Assembly (NCBI GenBank): GCA_003170475.1
Contig: PMZI01000014.1
Location: 64,648 to 128,647 of the forward strand
Length of the DNA stretch: 64,000 nucleotides
Reading direction: 5' to 3'
Origin: Ignavibacteriota bacterium
GTDB lineage: Bacteria; Bacteroidota; Ignavibacteria; UBA10030
Each line of letters begins with the position of its first letter. Position 1 is the stretch's first letter. The notes beneath the pieces are model-generated. The model searched no databases. It saw only the letters and a program-made list of their open reading frames with translations, and was not told where the DNA came from. Positions 1 to 8,731 of this stretch are shown piece by piece. Made by a program: the position numbers and the translations under genes.

Positions 1-139
1 GCTTCGACAAACCTGAGAGACTTTGATGAAAAATAGTAGAGTTTGAATCTACTCATCCAGTACCCAATGATAACAACGTGGAAGATGAGGCGAATTCTCA
101 AAAAACGGCGTACAATGGAAGCCGTAAAAAAGCTGCCCG

Positions 140-168
140 AAGTTATAGAATATTTGAGGGTTTGTCAA
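140..168 (-). promoter_or_regulatory. sigma-70-like promoter reading out of the window
   Basis: Downstream of hprK the minus strand carries TTGACA (163-168). A -10-like element follows as TAACTT after 17 bases (140-145), overlapping TATAAC after 15 bases. It points towards the left edge, so it probably serves a minus-strand gene outside the window. Nothing else was recognised in bases 1-183. Confidence 0.55.
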
Positions 169-183
169 GCCATTTTGTACCGA

Positions 184-1191
184 CTACTCGAAATCGTGCT
201 CGAAGTAGTCAATGGCTCTCCTCCCCTTCGTTTTCTCCGCAATTGCCGCGTCCAATCGACTGGCAAACTCCTTTGCCGAGTCATATCCGTAGTGTTTCAG
301 CAGATAATTCAACGCGATGACCTCGACAATAACGGTAATGTTCTTTCCGGGGAAAATAGGGAGTTTCACATGTGGAATGTCCACACCAAGGATCGAAATG
401 GTCTCTTGATCGAGGCCCGTTCTGGTGTATTCGATGTCATTTTTCCATTCCTGCAACTCAACGAAGATTTCAACTCGCTTCTGAAATCGAATTGAACGGA
501 TGCCGAAGATGGAGCGAATATCGATCAACCCCAAACCTCTTATTTCCATGAAGTGCTTCACGACATCCGTGCCGGCGCCGATGAGGATTCCCTCTCCTTT
601 GCGCGTGACCATGATGACATCATCTGCCACGAGACGATGACCTCGTTCTACGAGGTCGAGGGCAATCTCGCTCTTCCCGATTGCCGATCTCCCCGCCAGA
701 ATCACGCCGATGCCATACACATCCATGAACGATCCATGGACGACGGTCTGCGGTGAGAATTGATCATCCAGAATATCACTGACGAAATAGACAAGTTTTG
801 TTGTCTCGAGTGGAGTCTCGAAAACGGAGATTCCCCGCTGCGTTGCAAGAGCGAGGATTTCCGGATCAAGCTTGTTGCCATTGGTGATGATGATGCACGG
901 GATGTCGAACTGAAAAAGCGTTTCGGCGGCATGAATGCGCTCGGAGAGACTGAGATGCCGGAGATAGCGGACTTCCGTATTCCCGACGACCTGTACCCGA
1001 TCGTACGTGAACAACTCAACATATCCGGCCAGGGCCAATCCGGGTCGGTGGATGCTCCTGTCGCGGATCACTTTCTCAAAGCCCACGTCACCGTTGGCGC
1101 AAGTCATCTTCAGCCGCTCCTTGGTGCTCTCGAAGAAATAACCGACGGTGATGTTTTCGCGACGGGTCTCTTTGAAATTATCGAGTGTCAT
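184..1191 (-). CDS. hprK: HPr kinase/phosphorylase
   Basis: Bifunctional kinase/phosphorylase acting on a serine of the phosphocarrier HPr, or a related substrate, in the cytoplasm. The 335 residues match the usual family length. An N-terminal domain (about 1-130) precedes the C-terminal kinase domain with a Walker A loop GRSAIGKS (167-174), the His of VHGSF (152) and an acidic VADDV strand (about 188-192). The late signature is PGKN where PGRN is common, a conservative change. The start has a purine-rich GGACAGGACG upstream. It is the last gene of the operon from the unknown gene at 6.3 kb. No HPr or enzyme I gene lies in this window, so the substrate is not shown here. Confidence 0.93.
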   Translation of the reverse strand: MTLDNFKETRRENITVGYFFESTKERLKMTCANGDVGFEKVIRDRSIHRPGLALAGYVELFTYDRVQVVGNTEVRYLRHLSLSERIHAAETLFQFDIPCIIITNGNKLDPEILALATQRGISVFETPLETTKLVYFVSDILDDQFSPQTVVHGSFMDVYGIGVILAGRSAIGKSEIALDLVERGHRLVADDVIMVTRKGEGILIGAGTDVVKHFMEIRGLGLIDIRSIFGIRSIRFQKRVEIFVELQEWKNDIEYTRTGLDQETISILGVDIPHVKLPIFPGKNITVIVEVIALNYLLKHYGYDSAKEFASRLDAAIAEKTKGRRAIDYFEHDFE

Positions 1192-1209
1192 AAGGTCGTC
1201 CTGTCCTTC

Positions 1210-1542
1210 CTACACCTTCGCCTGCACACGCCGGACCTGCTTGCGATCTTTCTCATGCAATTTCTCCTTGTATTTCTTCAGTTGCGCGAGCACTTTCACG
1301 ACGGCTCCATCGATGGACTTGTTGAAGTCATCAGAAGTCTGTAACGAGGTGATTTTTGATTTGTAGACCGAAAGGATGATTTCTGCCACCTTCACGCTGT
1401 TCTGGGCTTTCTCGAAACTCAGCTTGACCTCACATTTGAGTATGCCGTCATAGTAGTGCTCGAGTTTTTCAACCGCCGTCTCTGCGTACTCCACCAATGT
1501 TTCATGTGCTTTGAAATGTCGGGCCGTTACAGTCGTCTTCAT
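1210..1542 (-). CDS. hpf: ribosome hibernation promoting factor, short form
   Basis: Binds the 30S subunit in the channel used by tRNA and mRNA and silences ribosomes in stationary phase. The 110-residue protein has the family start (MKTTVTARHF), a conserved central beta strand region and a basic, charged C-terminus. It lacks the C-terminal dimerisation domain of long HPF, so it is the short type. I chose the ATG at 1542 because AAAGGAG lies five bases before it; an in-frame start 39 bases upstream has no such site. It sits between xerC and hprK in the same operon. Confidence 0.9.
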   Translation of the reverse strand: MKTTVTARHFKAHETLVEYAETAVEKLEHYYDGILKCEVKLSFEKAQNSVKVAEIILSVYKSKITSLQTSDDFNKSIDGAVVKVLAQLKKYKEKLHEKDRKQVRRVQAKV

Positions 1543-1590
1543 ACAAGCTCCTTTCATAACGCGTGATCGAGCGTTGCTCACCCGGTCTTC

Positions 1591-2487
1591 TTACCCCTTT
1601 GGATGAGATTGACGATAGACCTTCTTCATTTGTTCCGTCGAAACGTGTGTATAGACCTGCGTCGTCGACAAGCTCTCATGCCCGAGCAGTTCCTTGACAG
1701 CTCTCAGGTCCGCACCTCGATTCAACAAATGCGTTGCAAACGTATGCCGGAGAACGTGCGGAGATCTCTTTTGAAGTTCAGAGACTTTGCCTATGGTGCT
1801 CTTCACCATCCGGATCACCGCTTGCGGATAAAAACGATCACCTTTCGGTGTGAGGAACAGCGGAAGTTGTTCCTTCCCCTGCTTCTGATCGAGCACCAGC
1901 CTCCCTCTGTCGGCGATGTAGGCGCGCATCGCCTGCAACGCACGCCGACCGACAGGGATGATGCGCTGCTTCGAGCCTTTCCCGGTGACTTTCACGACTC
2001 CCTGGGAGAAATCGACGTCATCGACATTCAGTTGGATGAGTTCATTGAGCCTCATTCCCGTCGAATAGAACAACTCCAGAATTGCCGCATCTCGACGCCC
2101 GTGTTCAGTCGAACTATCAACCGAGTCGAAGAGGCGCTTGATGGCTGGCTCGTCCAGGAACGATGGCAATCGTTTTTCCAACTTCGGAGAAATAAGCGTG
2201 AGCGTAGGGTTCGTCGTAACGATCTTGTGACGTTTCGCGTAGCGGAAAAATGAGCGCAGAGAGGCAATTTTCCTCGCCACGCTCTTTTTGGTCAGTCCCT
2301 CATCGAGCAGCCCACCGAGATACGCCCGGAGCAGGTTCTTCCGAACCTCTTCGAGGGAACGAATTTCATTGGACAAAAGATAGGAAACAAAATGTCGGAG
2401 ATCAGAATCGTACGATCGGAGGGTGTTTGGTGAATAGTTTCGCTCGACTTCCAGGTACTCGAGAAAACTGCGGACGCTTTTCTGCAT
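1591..2487 (-). CDS. xerC: tyrosine recombinase, XerC/XerD type
   Basis: Site-specific recombinase of the type that resolves chromosome dimers at dif during division. With the start at 2487 it is 298 residues, the usual Xer length. The N-terminal SAM-like DNA-binding domain (about 1-85) is followed by the catalytic domain with the full set R146, K170, H244, R247, H270 and the nucleophile Y279 in TTQVYTHV. TTG (2520) and ATG (2514) codons upstream are in frame, but the shorter start agrees best with family N-termini. It follows topA closely. XerC versus XerD cannot be decided from this copy alone. Confidence 0.88.
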   Translation of the reverse strand: MQKSVRSFLEYLEVERNYSPNTLRSYDSDLRHFVSYLLSNEIRSLEEVRKNLLRAYLGGLLDEGLTKKSVARKIASLRSFFRYAKRHKIVTTNPTLTLISPKLEKRLPSFLDEPAIKRLFDSVDSSTEHGRRDAAILELFYSTGMRLNELIQLNVDDVDFSQGVVKVTGKGSKQRIIPVGRRALQAMRAYIADRGRLVLDQKQGKEQLPLFLTPKGDRFYPQAVIRMVKSTIGKVSELQKRSPHVLRHTFATHLLNRGADLRAVKELLGHESLSTTQVYTHVSTEQMKKVYRQSHPKG

Positions 2488-2532
2488 ACCACCAGAACCC
2501 TTTAGGATGGGCATGAACAATCGATAGGCGAT

Positions 2533-4791
2533 TTACGCCCCAACAGCCATTTGTTCTTTCTCAAACTCCTCACCGCATTCAGGACACTTGAGATACTCTC
2601 CTCTGGTTTGTGTGTATTTGTTCACGATATAGGTCGATCCGCAGTTGGAGCAAGGTTGGTTGACCGGCTTGTCCCAGGAAGCAAAATCACATTCAGGATA
2701 TCGATTGCAACCGTAGAAAACGCGCTTCCCTTTCTTCGTCTTTCGCTCCACCAGGTCGCCGGTCTTGCATTTCGGACATGGGATACCCATGGAGATGGGC
2801 TTCGTGTTCTTGCACGTCGGATAGTTCGAGCATCCGAGGAAGGTACCGAACCGCCCTGCCTTGACGACCATATCCCCGCCGCACAGTTCGCATTTCATCC
2901 CAACCAGATGCTCATGCTTCGCGGCATCCTCAGCCAGAGGCTTAGTGTTCTTGCAGGCCGGGTAACCGACGCAGGCCATGAATCGGCCATTCCGTCCCCA
3001 TTTGATGATCATTTTGCGGCCGCATACTTCACAAATTTCCTCAGTCTCTTGCTGGAGCGACTTCTTGATCTTCTGAGCGTTCTTGTCGACCTTTTCCAGC
3101 GCCCGAATGAACGGGTCGTAGAAGTCCTTCATGACTTTGATGTACGTTTGCTTCCCTGAGGCTATGGTGTCCAGTTCTGCTTCCATCAGCGCTGTGAATT
3201 TCACATTGACGATATCCGGAAAATACTGAACAAGAAGCTTGTTCACTTGCATGCCCAGCTCGTTCGCAAACAGCTTGCGGTCCTTTTGCTCGACATACGT
3301 CCTGGCAATAACCGTGCTGACAATCATTGCATACGTGCTTGGGCGCCCAATGCCAAGAGACTCCAGCTCCTTCACCAGGCTGCTTTCCGAGTAGCGGGCC
3401 GGCGGTTTCGTGAAATGCTGACGATCAATAAGATTCTTGAGCATGGCAAGTTGACCCGACGCAAGGTTCTCCGGCAGCTTCGAGACCGGATCTTCCTCTT
3501 CTTTCTCGCCTCCGTTCTCCTCTGCAACATCATCATAGACCTGCAGGAAGCCACGAAAGACCGGGCGCTGATCCGTCGCCCGGAACAGATAGTCGCCACC
3601 GACGACATCAACAGAAAGTTGTTCGAACTCTGCCGGGGTCATCTGACATGCGACAAATCGATTCCAGATAAGCTCGTACAACGCATAAATATCCTTGTCA
3701 AGATGCTTCTTCACCATCTTGGGCGAATACTTCATCGATGTGGGGCGGATGGCCTCGTGAGCGTCCTGCGATGACTTCCCTTTTTTGAAGAGGCGCGGCT
3801 CTTTGGGCAGGTATTCCTTGCCGTAATTATCGTAAATGTACTCCCGAACATGCGCCACTGCCTCCGCACTTAATCGTGTGGAGTCTGTTCGCATATAGGT
3901 GATCAGTCCTGTGGGACCATCTTCGCCCACTTCGACACCTTCGTACAATTTCTGTGCGAGCATCATGGCACGCTTTGCAGACATCCGGAGGCGCCGGGCT
4001 GCCTCCTGCTGAAGTGTGCTCGTGATGAACGGTGCGGGGGCATTCCTTTTTACCGGTTTCCGTTCAACGTTCTTGATCTCAAACTTCTGCTTCTGAATGT
4101 CCTCCAGATAGCCGCGCATCGTTGTCTCATCAGGGATGCGAGGCTCTGCACCGGCCACCTTCTGCAGCTTCGCCAGAAACGGCTCGCTTTGCGAAGTCTG
4201 GAACTCCCCGGTGATGGACCAATACTCTTCAGGCACGAAGGCGCGAATCTGTTCTTCGCGCTCGCAAATGAGACGCAGGGCCACGGATTGAACACGACCG
4301 GCTGACAACCCGTAGTACATCGTCTTCCAGATAAATGGAGTCACCTTGTAACCGACGATACGATCCATCGCGCGGCGAGCCTGTTGCGACATCACCAGGT
4401 GTGCATCAATTTTCTTGGGATGGCGCATGCCTTCCTGCACGCCTTCTGCCGTGATTTCGTGAAACAATACTCGCTTAATGTTCTTGTTGATCCCTCGAAT
4501 CTCACTCGCAAGATGCGCAGCGATGGCTTCACCCTCGCGATCAGGGTCAGTCGCAAGAAAGATCGTTTTTGCTTTCGCTGCCCGATTCCGCAGCTTTTCA
4601 ATGACCTCGTCCTTGCCTACGATATTCTCGTAGGTGACTTCGAATTCATTCTCAACATCAACGCCCAGTTTGCTCTTGGGGAGATTCTTGATGTGGCCTA
4701 CGGACGCCTCAACAACGTACTCCTTCCCGAGATACTTGTTGATGGTCTTCGCTTTTGAAGGTGATTCAACAATGATGAGTGATTTTTCCAT
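2533..4791 (-). CDS. topA: DNA topoisomerase I
   Basis: Type IA topoisomerase that relaxes negative supercoils through a transient 5'-phosphotyrosine link. At 752 residues it has the N-terminal TOPRIM domain (SLIIVESPSKAK at the start, TDPDREGE at 81-88) and the catalytic Y299 in the ITYMRTDSTR motif. The C-terminus carries four Cys4 zinc-ribbon modules (from about residue 595), each with paired CxxC-type motifs. No SD is visible; the start is nine bases after the DUF494 gene stop, so translation probably depends on the upstream gene. It is the core gene of the 6.3-0.2 kb operon. Confidence 0.97.
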   Translation of the reverse strand: MEKSLIIVESPSKAKTINKYLGKEYVVEASVGHIKNLPKSKLGVDVENEFEVTYENIVGKDEVIEKLRNRAAKAKTIFLATDPDREGEAIAAHLASEIRGINKNIKRVLFHEITAEGVQEGMRHPKKIDAHLVMSQQARRAMDRIVGYKVTPFIWKTMYYGLSAGRVQSVALRLICEREEQIRAFVPEEYWSITGEFQTSQSEPFLAKLQKVAGAEPRIPDETTMRGYLEDIQKQKFEIKNVERKPVKRNAPAPFITSTLQQEAARRLRMSAKRAMMLAQKLYEGVEVGEDGPTGLITYMRTDSTRLSAEAVAHVREYIYDNYGKEYLPKEPRLFKKGKSSQDAHEAIRPTSMKYSPKMVKKHLDKDIYALYELIWNRFVACQMTPAEFEQLSVDVVGGDYLFRATDQRPVFRGFLQVYDDVAEENGGEKEEEDPVSKLPENLASGQLAMLKNLIDRQHFTKPPARYSESSLVKELESLGIGRPSTYAMIVSTVIARTYVEQKDRKLFANELGMQVNKLLVQYFPDIVNVKFTALMEAELDTIASGKQTYIKVMKDFYDPFIRALEKVDKNAQKIKKSLQQETEEICEVCGRKMIIKWGRNGRFMACVGYPACKNTKPLAEDAAKHEHLVGMKCELCGGDMVVKAGRFGTFLGCSNYPTCKNTKPISMGIPCPKCKTGDLVERKTKKGKRVFYGCNRYPECDFASWDKPVNQPCSNCGSTYIVNKYTQTRGEYLKCPECGEEFEKEQMAVGA

Positions 4792-4800
4792 GATGTACTA

Positions 4801-5256
4801 TTAGTGAATCGTGTCGTCGCTATTCAGCGAAATTCGCCCGTTCATGCCGGTGGGACCGTCACTGTCCAACAACATACCGGCAACAAAGCTCTTCATCTCC
4901 GGCATGCCTGCGCTGGAGAACCCTGCACCCATAATCCGTTCGATGATGGTCTCAATGTCGGCGTTCGAAAGCAATCCGAGCTGCCGGCATTGAAGCAGGT
5001 ATCCGAATCCTTCCGGAGTGATGACCATTTTCTCCGCTTCGTGAAGGACTCGATGGGACAACCGGGTATCCTGGTCCTTCGCAACGAGCTCCTGCCCGAC
5101 GGACATTCGTTCAAAGAGCCATGAAAACGCCGTTGAGATCTCGCTCTGCGTATATCCGTTTTCCGTCAGCAGAGAAACATCGACGTCGTTCAGCTGCTTA
5201 TTGGATTTCAGCTCACTCACCAGAAAGAGGATAATCTCTACAATCCGTTCCTGCAT
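4801..5256 (-). CDS. DUF494/Smg family protein
   Basis: A 151-residue protein with the N-terminal signature of the DUF494 (Smg) family, starting MQERIVEIILFLVSELK and followed by an acidic, helix-rich body. Smg proteins lie next to topA in many bacteria, as here, but their biochemical role is not established; involvement in DNA processing is only inferred from neighbourhood. No membrane segment or signal peptide is seen. It is flanked by ybeY (seven-base gap) and topA (nine-base gap), so all three are almost certainly one transcript. Confidence 0.85.
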   Translation of the reverse strand: MQERIVEIILFLVSELKSNKQLNDVDVSLLTENGYTQSEISTAFSWLFERMSVGQELVAKDQDTRLSHRVLHEAEKMVITPEGFGYLLQCRQLGLLSNADIETIIERIMGAGFSSAGMPEMKSFVAGMLLDSDGPTGMNGRISLNSDDTIH

Positions 5257-5263
5257 TTCACAC

Positions 5264-5692
5264 TCACTTTTTTGATTTCGAGAGACGGGAAAGATAGAAA
5301 TCTTCCTGCCGTGTCATCCGTGCCTTCTGTCCGGGACTCGCATCGGAGTACCCCACAAGGTGCAGCGTCCCATGAATCAGGAGCCGTCGCGTTTCTTCGG
5401 CGAATGTCACGCCGTACTCCCGCGCCTGACTCTTCGCCCTGTCAAGATTGACGTAAAGTTCAGCCTGTGCACCTGGCTCATCCTGACCTCCGAGCGGAAA
5501 AGCGATCACATCCGTCACGTAGTCATGGCCAAGAAACCGACAATTGATCCTGCGAATCGCACGGCTCCCCACGAAAACCACCGACAGCCGAAATGATTGC
5601 TGAGATTCATTCTTGAACACGCTTTGAATGGCCCGCAGAGTTTCCCGCTTCGGAAAACGAAGAGATGGGTGATTGTTCGTTGTGAAAATCAT
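5264..5692 (-). CDS. ybeY: endoribonuclease YbeY (rRNA maturation)
   Basis: Zinc-dependent endoribonuclease of the UPF0054 family, involved in 16S rRNA 3'-end maturation and ribosome quality control. The 142 residues include the metal motif HGTLHLVGYSD near residue 110-120. The first two histidines are kept, but the third His of the usual HGxLHLxGYDH is replaced; an Asp follows Tyr-Ser, a pattern I recall from Bacteroidetes-type YbeY. The start overlaps the stop of the upstream gene by four bases (ATGA), so translation is coupled. Confidence 0.9.
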   Translation of the reverse strand: MIFTTNNHPSLRFPKRETLRAIQSVFKNESQQSFRLSVVFVGSRAIRRINCRFLGHDYVTDVIAFPLGGQDEPGAQAELYVNLDRAKSQAREYGVTFAEETRRLLIHGTLHLVGYSDASPGQKARMTRQEDFYLSRLSKSKK

Positions 5693-6273
5693 CCAACCTT
5701 ATTCTGATGTTTCCGTTTGGACTTCTCTGTGCTTTTCCGACCGCCCTTCACCTCCGAGCCCAGGGAGACAGCTTGAGGAAGGATATTTTCGGTCAATGAC
5801 AGTGCAATGCCGGAGAGCATAACCTCCGGTCCGAGTGCCGTGAAGTCCCCCGACAGGATTTCCCGGTCCACGTTTGCATAGAGCGAGCAGCCCCCTTCCC
5901 GCTCCACCGTAAGTCCCGAGAGCTTCCCGTCGACTTCCGCAACAAAGGTAATCTCTCCCAGGAGTTTGCTCACGACAAAGCCGGTGCAAAAATGCAGTTG
6001 CAAATGCGCCGTCGGAGTGTAGACCGAGATGAGGTTCCCTTTGCGCTGACCGATGTGGATGTTTGGATAGATTTCGAGAGCCAGCTTTCGATTCAGGCTC
6101 TTGTTTTCAAGTTCGTACCGGTAGTTGCTGCCTCGGTGCTTGGCTGACACACCAAGGATCTGTCCGATCTTCTTGATGTCGGTATCTTTGAATTCAAGTT
6201 CTGTCAATGGTCGTCCTGGCATATCCATCAAAGAAGGTAAAGCCCCGATGAGTCTTCCGTCACCGAAAGACAT
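5689..6273 (-). CDS. hypothetical protein, first gene of the topA operon
   Basis: I do not recognise this 194-residue protein. It has no signal peptide or membrane segment. It begins with a mixed alpha/beta region, has alternating hydrophobic strands around residues 60-150, and ends with a strongly basic tail (GGRKSTEKSKRKHQNK) that could bind nucleic acid. It is first in the operon and overlaps ybeY by four bases. The start is uncertain: the ATG at 6273 lies inside a strong hairpin (6239-6281). In-frame ATGs at 6228 and 6222 would put that hairpin in the leader. None of the three has a clear SD. Confidence 0.72.
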   Translation of the reverse strand: MSFGDGRLIGALPSLMDMPGRPLTELEFKDTDIKKIGQILGVSAKHRGSNYRYELENKSLNRKLALEIYPNIHIGQRKGNLISVYTPTAHLQLHFCTGFVVSKLLGEITFVAEVDGKLSGLTVEREGGCSLYANVDREILSGDFTALGPEVMLSGIALSLTENILPQAVSLGSEVKGGRKSTEKSKRKHQNKVG

Positions 6274-6281
6274 GGGGCTTT
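6239..6281 (-). promoter_or_regulatory. two-tier hairpin over the start of the operon's first gene
   Basis: Read on the minus strand, AAAGCCCC (6274-6281) pairs perfectly with GGGGCTTT (6239-6246). Inside it GTCTTTC pairs with GGAAGAC (seven pairs, one G-U) around a GGTGAC loop. The first possible ATG (6271-6273) lies between the two stems. This looks like a translational control element or a structured leader. I could not match it to a named riboswitch. Confidence 0.4.
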
Positions 6282-6388
6282 GACGTGAATAGGATGAATT
6301 CGTATGTTCAACTCAGCTTCTGCTCGATAGTCCCGTTTACCGATCTCGCGTTCACGCCCGGTGGAACAACGGTCTGCTGTTCGTCCTG

Positions 6389-6417
6389 AATATAAGTAAG
6401 GCATGAGCGATTGTCAA
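6389..6417 (-). promoter_or_regulatory. promoter of the ybeY-topA-hprK operon
   Basis: A consensus-grade sigma-70-type promoter on the minus strand: TTGACA (6412-6417), a 17-base spacer, and TATATT (6389-6394). It begins two bases beyond the end of the metallo-hydrolase gene. The leader to the ATG at 6273 would be about 110 bases and contains the hairpin at 6239-6281. Confidence 0.8.
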
Positions 6418-6418
6418 G

Positions 6419-7318
6419 TTAGATGGTGATGACGGTATTCTCCGCGGCGGCTTCGACTTCGAATTTGTAGCCCCGTGTCCTGACTTCCTTCTTGCACTTC
6501 CGGAGTATGTCGTCCACTTTTTCATCGCTATGCGACGGGTCGTGATGAAAGAGATACAGTTGTTTTACTTCTCCTTCTGCAGCAACACGAAGTGCAAAGA
6601 GATAGTGTGAATGCCCCCAACCCACCCGATCGATGTACTCTTCGGGAGTATACGTCGCATCATGGATCAACACGTCAGCTCCCTTGCAGAAATCAAACAT
6701 CCGCTGATTCGGATCACCCACAATAGCTTCGTACTTCTGCTTGACACTTGTCTCGAAGTTGGAAAGATACGCCGCAACTTCGCGGTCGTACGGTTCATTG
6801 TCGCTCATGTACACAAGCACCTTGTCCTTGTACTCCAAACGGAAGGCAACGGTGAATCCCGGATGGTTCAGATAGAGTGTCCTCAAGATGCAATCATGGA
6901 TCTTCATTTCGCCTTCCTCGCGAATCGGGAGGAAGGTGAGCTTTGCTTTCAGTTCATGGAGTTGGACAGGAAAATAGATCCTGTTCATCTGCTCGGAGAT
7001 GATTTCGCTCAAAGATTTGTCAGGCCGGTCTGTTCCGATAATCGTAAGCTCGTTCCCCGAGATGAAGGCCGGTTTGAAAAACGGAAATCCCTGAATGTGA
7101 TCCCAATGCGGATGCGTGATCAGGAGGTGCGCTTTGAGCGACTCCCCTTTGTTGATCAGATCGTCCCCGAAATTCCGGATGCCTGTACCTGCATCGATAA
7201 TCACCAGTTCGTCATCATCGAGCCGAACCTCGATACAGGGAGTGTTTCCTCCGTAGCGAACGGTGTGCTTTCCCGGCGAGGGAATCGAGCCACGAACGCC
7301 CCAAAACTTCAGCTTCAT
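6419..7318 (-). CDS. MBL-fold metallo-hydrolase
   Basis: Metallo-beta-lactamase fold hydrolase of about 299 residues. It opens with the MKLKFWGVRGS motif typical of a group resembling RNase Z and cyclic-nucleotide phosphodiesterases, followed by DAGTG. The metal motif is HPHWDH, with further ligands in YMSDNE and a late FHHDPSHSD. The substrate cannot be read from the sequence; cyclic nucleotides or a phosphodiester are reasonable guesses. An ATG four codons upstream (7330) is possible. It is the last gene of the operon beginning with the S41 protease, six bases or so after the carbonic-anhydrase-like gene. Confidence 0.82.
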   Translation of the reverse strand: MKLKFWGVRGSIPSPGKHTVRYGGNTPCIEVRLDDDELVIIDAGTGIRNFGDDLINKGESLKAHLLITHPHWDHIQGFPFFKPAFISGNELTIIGTDRPDKSLSEIISEQMNRIYFPVQLHELKAKLTFLPIREEGEMKIHDCILRTLYLNHPGFTVAFRLEYKDKVLVYMSDNEPYDREVAAYLSNFETSVKQKYEAIVGDPNQRMFDFCKGADVLIHDATYTPEEYIDRVGWGHSHYLFALRVAAEGEVKQLYLFHHDPSHSDEKVDDILRKCKKEVRTRGYKFEVEAAAENTVITI

Positions 7319-7336
7319 AGGTTCACCCATGAGGAT

Positions 7337-7843
7337 CTATTCACGATATGTCCTGACATATTCCACGTAGTTGTGCGCTGACTGAGCAATCTGCTCCCGC
7401 TCCTCTTGCGTCAGCATTCTCTTCACGCGGGCCGGCACTCCGGCCACCAGTGCCCCTTCTGGCACTTCGAAATGCTCAAGGACCAACGCTCCGGCCGCAA
7501 CGAGTGAATAAGGGCCAACGGTTGCATCGTCAAGCACCTTTGCTCCCATGCCAATCAGGCAGCAATCCTTCAATGTCGCAGCGTGGACAATCGCACCATG
7601 ACCGATCGTCACATCAGAACCGATCACGAGCGGAAACTTTTCGTGAGTGACGTGGAGAACGGAATTGTCTTGAATATTTGTGCGCTCGCCGATGCGGATG
7701 AAGTGGACATCACCACGAATGACGGCATTAAACCAAACGCTGCTGTCTTTTCCGATCTCCACATCTCCAACAATCTGCGCACCCTCCGCTACATACACAG
7801 ACGGATGAATCCTGGGTTTGATCCCCCGATAGGTGTGAATCAT
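7337..7843 (-). CDS. gamma-carbonic anhydrase family protein
   Basis: A left-handed beta-helix protein of 168 residues built from hexapeptide repeats. The three metal-binding histidines of the gamma-carbonic anhydrase family are all present, in VLHVTHEK and TIGHGAIVHA. Members (Cam, CaiE/PaaY-like, YrdA) are trimeric zinc or iron enzymes; carbonic anhydrase activity is plausible but often weak in this subgroup. I chose the start at 7843, where ATGA overlaps the stop of the DUF3108 gene by four bases; a longer reading frame upstream lies wholly inside that gene. Confidence 0.87.
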   Translation of the reverse strand: MIHTYRGIKPRIHPSVYVAEGAQIVGDVEIGKDSSVWFNAVIRGDVHFIRIGERTNIQDNSVLHVTHEKFPLVIGSDVTIGHGAIVHAATLKDCCLIGMGAKVLDDATVGPYSLVAAGALVLEHFEVPEGALVAGVPARVKRMLTQEEREQIAQSAHNYVEYVRTYRE

Positions 7844-8724
7844 CTCTGCGAACTCTCCACGTATTTCGGAGGTTGCCACCCCGGACGATTCCATCGCACC
7901 AACTGAATCTTGATGCTTCCCAAGAGAACGTTCATCCGTGCCAAAATTGGAACGGAAGCTTCGTCGTTGCTGAACCACCCTCGAAATCCACCGGTCAGTC
8001 CGAAAATGCCGACGTAGTCCGCCTTGCCGTCAAATTCGATGACATCCACCGCGTAGTCGACGGCATCTGCATCCGCATCAGTTCTTTTGTTCCTGAAGTT
8101 GATGAGCGTCCGTTCCTGCTTCTTTTCGATGAGCGTTGGTACGCTTTCCTGGTTCTTCTGATGGACATGTTCTCGCGCATAATAGAACAACGATAGTCCA
8201 TCCTGACAGTTGGCATCGACGGCAATGGTGTCGGAAGATTCCGGCTTTCTTTCCCCCGAAGGAAGCACCTTTCCGCTTTCGAGATACGCCTTCTTGCTCT
8301 CATAATCGAATCGGAAAATCTTGTAGTGCGTCTCCTTCTTCGTGCTGTCGTCTTCTATCCACTTGTACGAGTACACTGTCCCGTCCATTTCGCTATAAAA
8401 ACGGATGTGCAATGTCACCAACCAGTCCAGGCCCGGATTTGAATCGATGAGAGCGCTCGTTTTGTAGAACGTCCTGCCGTCGCGCTCGTCCTTCCCCAAC
8501 ACTTTCATCCGAATGGTGCCAATGTTGAAGAATGAATAGCTGACTTTGTACTCGAGCTCTTCACCAACTTCGAGCATTTTGCTTTGCTGGGGGTCTGAAA
8601 TCGCCGGCAGCTTCGGTCGGTCCCCCGGGAAGAAGTTAAGTCCCAGCAGGAAGAACCCGCTTACGATGATGGCACCCAAAACGGTCGATGTCATCTTCCA
8701 ACGAATATGTTTTCTCACGCTCAT
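7840..8724 (-). CDS. DUF3108 domain protein, probably exported
   Basis: A 294-residue protein with a basic N-terminus and one hydrophobic segment (about residues 12-30), consistent with a signal anchor or signal peptide. The rest is beta-rich and matches what I know of DUF3108, found in periplasmic proteins with a lipocalin-like barrel. Typical phrases are GEELEYKVSYSFFNIG and the RFDYESKKAY strand. Function is unknown. It lies eight bases after the S41 protease gene and overlaps the next gene by four bases, so it belongs to the same transcript and perhaps the same envelope process. Confidence 0.75.
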   Translation of the reverse strand: MSVRKHIRWKMTSTVLGAIIVSGFFLLGLNFFPGDRPKLPAISDPQQSKMLEVGEELEYKVSYSFFNIGTIRMKVLGKDERDGRTFYKTSALIDSNPGLDWLVTLHIRFYSEMDGTVYSYKWIEDDSTKKETHYKIFRFDYESKKAYLESGKVLPSGERKPESSDTIAVDANCQDGLSLFYYAREHVHQKNQESVPTLIEKKQERTLINFRNKRTDADADAVDYAVDVIEFDGKADYVGIFGLTGGFRGWFSNDEASVPILARMNVLLGSIKIQLVRWNRPGWQPPKYVESSQR

Positions 8725-8731
8725 TCCTGCA

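Noticed and set aside
760..1344. Plus-strand open frame of 194 codons
   Set aside because: It is antisense to hprK and hpf, whose conserved motifs and SD are clear; no family resemblance. Many similar shadow frames across the window were dropped for the same reason.
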